Origin: Nitrospirota bacterium
Lineage (GTDB): Bacteria; Nitrospirota; Nitrospiria; JACQBW01
NCBI GenBank assembly: GCA_016178585.1
Contig: JACOTA010000075.1
Location: forward strand, 1 to 43,784
Length of the DNA stretch: 43,784 bases
Direction: 5' to 3'
Of the stretch, positions 41,037 to 43,784 are shown in pieces. The position numbers and the translations under genes were made by a program. A model generated the notes under the pieces. That model had not been told where the DNA came from, made no database searches, and saw nothing but the letters and a program-made list of their open reading frames with translations. Within the stretch, counting starts at the first letter, position 1, and each line of letters starts with the position of its first letter.

Positions 41037-41065
41037 TTGACTTTGATATTTAATTTTGATACAAT
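41037..41065 (+). promoter_or_regulatory. sigma-70 promoter of the Uma2 gene, leaderless
   Basis: TTGACT (41037-41042), a 17-base spacer and TACAAT (41060-41065). The calculated +1 is 41072, the A of the ATG. It shares a short divergent region with the broken VGIGTTSP gene. Confidence 0.6.
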
Positions 41066-41071
41066 TTACTT

Positions 41072-41620
41072 ATGAACAACACTGCGATTAAATTGACTTA
41101 TCAAGACTATCTTCAAATCACAGACGATCTGAACCGCCATGAAATCATCGACGGAGAGCACTACGTGACCCCTTCGCCTATCACTAAACATCAAAGAATT
41201 TCAAAACAACTTTTCCTTCGATTAAACAAATGGGTTGAAGACCATCATCTGGGCGAAGTGTATGAAACCCCGCTCGATGTAGTCCTTTCGGATATTGACG
41301 TTGTCGTGCCCGACTTACTTTTCGTCTCAAAATCAAGAATGCCTATCTTCACCGAAAAGAATATTCATGGCGCGCCCGATTTAGTCATCGAAATCCTTTC
41401 TCCTTCGACGGCTTCTCGTGATCTTGGGATTAAAAAAAGACTTTATGAAAAACATGGAGTCAAAGAATATTGGATTGTCGACCCGGATAAACAAACCATT
41501 GCTGTTTTTACATTAACAAATGGAAAGTTTTCTGAAATTCAAAAGTTGACGATTAAAAACGAGTTAACTTCCTCTTTATTTCCAGGCCTTAAAATTCCCA
41601 TATCTTCGGTCTTTGTTTAA
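41072..41620 (+). CDS. Uma2-family (DUF820) putative PD-(D/E)xK nuclease
   Basis: A 182-residue protein of the Uma2 family with a restriction-endonuclease-like fold. It has the N-terminal LTYQDYL and EIIDGEHYVTPSP, the acidic motif VVVPDLLFVSK, the core PDLVIEILSPSTASRDLGIKKRLYEKHGVKEYWIVDP (Asp, Glu-x-Leu, then Lys), and a C-terminal LTSSLFPGLKI. Many members are of unknown role, common in cyanobacteria and other complex genomes and often present in many copies. Two decayed copies are nearby on the same strand. Its mRNA seems leaderless. It ends 16 bases before the convergent VGIGTTSP gene. Confidence 0.9.
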   Translation: MNNTAIKLTYQDYLQITDDLNRHEIIDGEHYVTPSPITKHQRISKQLFLRLNKWVEDHHLGEVYETPLDVVLSDIDVVVPDLLFVSKSRMPIFTEKNIHGAPDLVIEILSPSTASRDLGIKKRLYEKHGVKEYWIVDPDKQTIAVFTLTNGKFSEIQKLTIKNELTSSLFPGLKIPISSVFV

Positions 41621-41636
41621 AAAAAATCCTTCGCCT

Positions 41637-42818
41637 TTATTGCAAACTTAACAAAACCAGGATTTCTCCTTCACCCGACATTAACGGTTCCAAGGCTTTT
41701 CCAATCAAAGTGCCGGGACGATGAATCGGCACTCCCCCTAAGTCCAACGGCTCTGATTTCATCGCAACCCCTTCTTTGTCGCCTGTCACCAGTAAGTCTC
41801 CAACTTTAATCGGTTTCTGACTTGCATCCACTTTGACTTTTACCCGCCCTGTTGTCGCTACTTTGACCTTATCTTTTCCTGCTTCCCCAAGCAACAAACC
41901 AGGAGTAGAGGTGATCACACCGGCAACACGTGTATCGTATGACGTCGACGACGGAAGCACACGATTCACATGTCCTTCGTCTAAAACCACCACCGTCCCT
42001 GCAGAAATTTTCTTACTCGCCGGCACCCATTCCGCCACATCCTGATATTTCGCCGTTATATTCCCGTTTACCGTCATATTTCCTGTTACCGTCGCATCAC
42101 CCGTAACATGGAGTTTGGTAGCAGGAGCTGTCGTCCCTATACCAACGTTGCCGGTACTCCCTAAAATAGTTAAATATTCGCTATAAGTGCCCCCATCGGT
42201 AGACCCAAAAGCTGATCCCCGCCCAAAACCTATGTTTCCATTGCCTGATGTGATAATCCCGGGGATCGCTGCAGAGTCCCGGTTCCCTAAAATAATCCTC
42301 GTTGCACCAGCACCCGAAGTAAGACCGAGATACGTACTGTTGATATCTAAGGCTCGTCCCGGTGATCTCGTCCCTATGCCAACGTTGCCGCTATTATCTA
42401 TTGTGACAACATCTGTAGCATCCTTTGTAAACTGGAGTCTGCTCTGACCTGTTGCTCCAGTATTCTTCAAAATGAAACCAGAGTTTTGGAACCCATTATC
42501 AAATTGCAACAGGCCTGCAACGGTATTAGACCCCAAAACCAATTGTTTATAGGTTGTATCAACCCTTGCGACGCTTGCTCCTGCAGAATTCTGAATACGA
42601 AATACGGCAAGTGAATCAGAAGTAGGTTTCACATCTAAGTTAGCCCCAGGGGTTGTCGTCCCGATTCCCACATTCCCAATATTTGAATTATAAATGTTAC
42701 TTCCACTGGTTACCCATTGGGCATGAGTGGTATCAGGACAAAGGGACAATAAAACCACTAAAAAAAATAAACTTTTGTACGAGGCTTGGATTTGTTTTTT
42801 CACGTTAGTTTTCTCCAT
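41637..42818 (-). CDS. VGIGTTSP-repeat exported (tail-fibre-like) protein
   Basis: 393 residues from an ATG at 42818. A GTG at 42800 (after GGAG, 9 bases away) gives a more classical signal peptide, MKKQIQASYKSLFFLVVLLSL, and may be the real start. The mature part has repeats GNVGIGTTTPGANLDV, GNVGIGTRSPGRALDI and GNVGIGTTAPATKLHV; such beta-prism-like repeats occur in phage tail fibres and adhesins. The C-terminal module (about 265-393, VPASKKISAGTVVVLDEGHVN to LVLLSLQ) is also found in the broken copy. It probably forms a surface trimer. It follows the RCC1/FN3 gene by 21 bases. Function unknown. Confidence 0.78.
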   Translation of the reverse strand: MEKTNVKKQIQASYKSLFFLVVLLSLCPDTTHAQWVTSGSNIYNSNIGNVGIGTTTPGANLDVKPTSDSLAVFRIQNSAGASVARVDTTYKQLVLGSNTVAGLLQFDNGFQNSGFILKNTGATGQSRLQFTKDATDVVTIDNSGNVGIGTRSPGRALDINSTYLGLTSGAGATRIILGNRDSAAIPGIITSGNGNIGFGRGSAFGSTDGGTYSEYLTILGSTGNVGIGTTAPATKLHVTGDATVTGNMTVNGNITAKYQDVAEWVPASKKISAGTVVVLDEGHVNRVLPSSTSYDTRVAGVITSTPGLLLGEAGKDKVKVATTGRVKVKVDASQKPIKVGDLLVTGDKEGVAMKSEPLDLGGVPIHRPGTLIGKALEPLMSGEGEILVLLSLQ

Positions 42819-42839
42819 ACTTATTCTTATTTCTTAAAA

Positions 42840-43562
42840 TTACTTTACCCCACTCCTGAGTTCATCAATATGAACTTTCCGGATGACTGTTATTCCTGCC
42901 GTTAGGGATGGGTCTGTGTAACTGGGAGAGGAAAATCCGAACGTGGTGAGAGCAGGATTCAAATTACTTCGGAGTTCCTGAAGATGAACCGCTTTTACAG
43001 AAACACCTGACAGGGTAGAATCCGTCCATGGCGCCGCAGCCAGACCAGCGCTGGCACGCACAGCGTTGACCGCTTGACGCAGTTCTGTGATATGTTGAGC
43101 TTTAATCATTGTGACTCCGGCTACAAGGGGATTATCGGTAAAAATGATCGTTGTAGCGTAATCGATATTACTGTAACCCGACTTATTCCCCGCAGCATCC
43201 ACGGCACGAATCCGGTAAAGATAGGTAATGCCACCTGAAACTGTGGTGTCAGTAAAAGAAGTGGTCGTGGCATTGCCAATTACATTATATTTTCCATTAT
43301 TAAAACATCTTTCTACCTCATAATGATCTATTCCCACATTATCGGTTGAAGGTGTCCAGCTTAGACTGATTTGAGTGGTATTTACCGTATTTGCAATTAA
43401 AGCAGTCGGACTTGTAGGAGAACTGGTATCGAGACTGATCCCCACCGGAGAGGTTGAGTCGGTATTCGTTCCGTTGCCTAATTGACCATATCCGTTATTA
43501 CCCCAACATTGTACAGATCCGTCCGAAGACAACGAGCATGTATGTTCCCATCCCGTTACCAC
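42840..43562 (-). CDS. RCC1/FN3 extracellular protein with ELR repeats, 5'-truncated
   Basis: 240 residues from a GTG at 43562. Residues 1-45 are an RCC1-type blade (WEHTCSLSSDGSVQCWGNNGYGQLGNGT). About 50-140 is a fibronectin III domain (LSWTPSTDNVGIDHYEVERCF). The rest has three related units with MIKAQHITELRQAVNAVR, VKAVHLQELRSNL and IRKVHIDELRSGVK. The frame stays open upstream, and the sequence to about 43655 (GQLGNGTTSNQSYLFGNVNS) is another RCC1 blade, so the GTG is inside a longer gene. Beyond 43655 the similarity stops and no signal peptide is seen, so the 5' end is lost or displaced. The exported nature is inferred from domains. Confidence 0.7.
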   Translation of the reverse strand: MVTGWEHTCSLSSDGSVQCWGNNGYGQLGNGTNTDSTSPVGISLDTSSPTSPTALIANTVNTTQISLSWTPSTDNVGIDHYEVERCFNNGKYNVIGNATTTSFTDTTVSGGITYLYRIRAVDAAGNKSGYSNIDYATTIIFTDNPLVAGVTMIKAQHITELRQAVNAVRASAGLAAAPWTDSTLSGVSVKAVHLQELRSNLNPALTTFGFSSPSYTDPSLTAGITVIRKVHIDELRSGVK

Positions 43563-43655
43563 AGCTGTGGAATTTATAATGCTGTTTACGTTACCGAAGA
43601 GATATGACTGATTACTTGTCGTGCCGTTTCCGAGTTGTCCCTTGTAGTTAGTGTC

Positions 43656-43784
43656 TGAACGAAAATGCAGAAAACCCTTGATAGTCCGTGTAGAAAACGA
43701 ATTTATGCACCTGAAGATAACCGTTTTCAGTTGAGAAACATATAGTCGTATGTTAAAATGATCGCGCTATTATTGATCAAAACA
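43656..43784. other. unrelated sequence fused to the RCC1 gene, possible IS end
   Basis: RCC1 similarity ends abruptly near 43655 (GTGTCTGAACGAAAATGC on the plus strand). The remaining 129 bases contain no recognisable domain in any frame and an in-frame stop at 43767-43769. The abrupt boundary suggests a recombination point or the terminal part of an insertion sequence running off the window; the transposase is not visible. Confidence 0.35.

Noticed and set aside
1-43784. CRISPR array, rRNA genes, prophage or replication origin
   Set aside because: No regularly spaced repeats, rRNA-like stretches, phage structural gene blocks or DnaA-box clusters were seen.

Overview
The window looks like a chromosomal segment of a Gram-negative (diderm) bacterium of moderate GC. 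The lysC/thrC/hom/alaC/cimA block, the ybbA-ybbP/tesA pair, the form IV RuBisCO-like methionine salvage genes, a NifA-like sigma-54 activator and a RAND-type copper efflux operon would suit the Nitrospirota or a neighbouring deep-branching proteobacterial group. That placement is a low-confidence inference from gene content. Almost all genes from 6 kb to 39 kb are on the minus strand. Most form tight operons with 4-bp ATGA-type overlaps.

Layout. 1-0.3 kb: the 5' end of a REP-associated Y1 transposase runs off the left edge. 0.3-6 kb: a small conserved protein, tRNA-Thr(CGT), the ybbA-ybbP export ABC pair divergent from tesA, a single-domain rhodanese, and a 122-bp inverted-repeat element. 6-14.4 kb: an amino-acid operon in the order alaC-hom-thrC-(ApgM-like)-lysC-cimA-rseC. 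The ApgM-like protein sits where a homoserine kinase would be expected but has lost the recognisable metal and nucleophile motifs. 14.6-17.8 kb: PilZ, Zn-ribbon, rlpA and pilin-like genes, and a Kelch lipoprotein. 17.9-22.1 kb: era, a channel-less MgtE-type sensor protein, a divergent Nramp transporter and recO. 22.2-28.7 kb: cusCBA preceded by a small exported protein.

29-35 kb: a consensus sigma-54 promoter drives a structured leader and a CBS-pair gene. Facing it are a YtkA/FixH-like lipoprotein, a GAF-AAA+-HTH sigma-54 activator, glnA and nadE. 35-38.8 kb: hemerythrin, a MORN-type repeat protein, and mtnB-mtnX-mtnW. 38.7-43.8 kb: an unstable accessory region. It holds one intact and two decayed copies of a Uma2-family gene, one intact and one broken copy of a VGIGTTSP-repeat exported protein, a nucleotidyltransferase two-gene module, a composite palindromic element, and an RCC1/FN3 protein whose 5' end is replaced by unrelated sequence.

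Most notable signals: (i) the sigma-54 promoter plus three-helix leader upstream of the CBS gene; (ii) the Nramp + soluble MgtE-sensor gene pair; (iii) a five-copy repeat family that always sits, in the same orientation, between the stop of one gene and the start of the next, and in one case encodes the C-terminus of CimA; (iv) a probable pseudoenzyme in the threonine operon; (v) an mtnW gene whose first codons are antisense Uma2 remnant; (vi) a MORN-repeat frame that continues upstream, without a start codon, into the end of mtnB.
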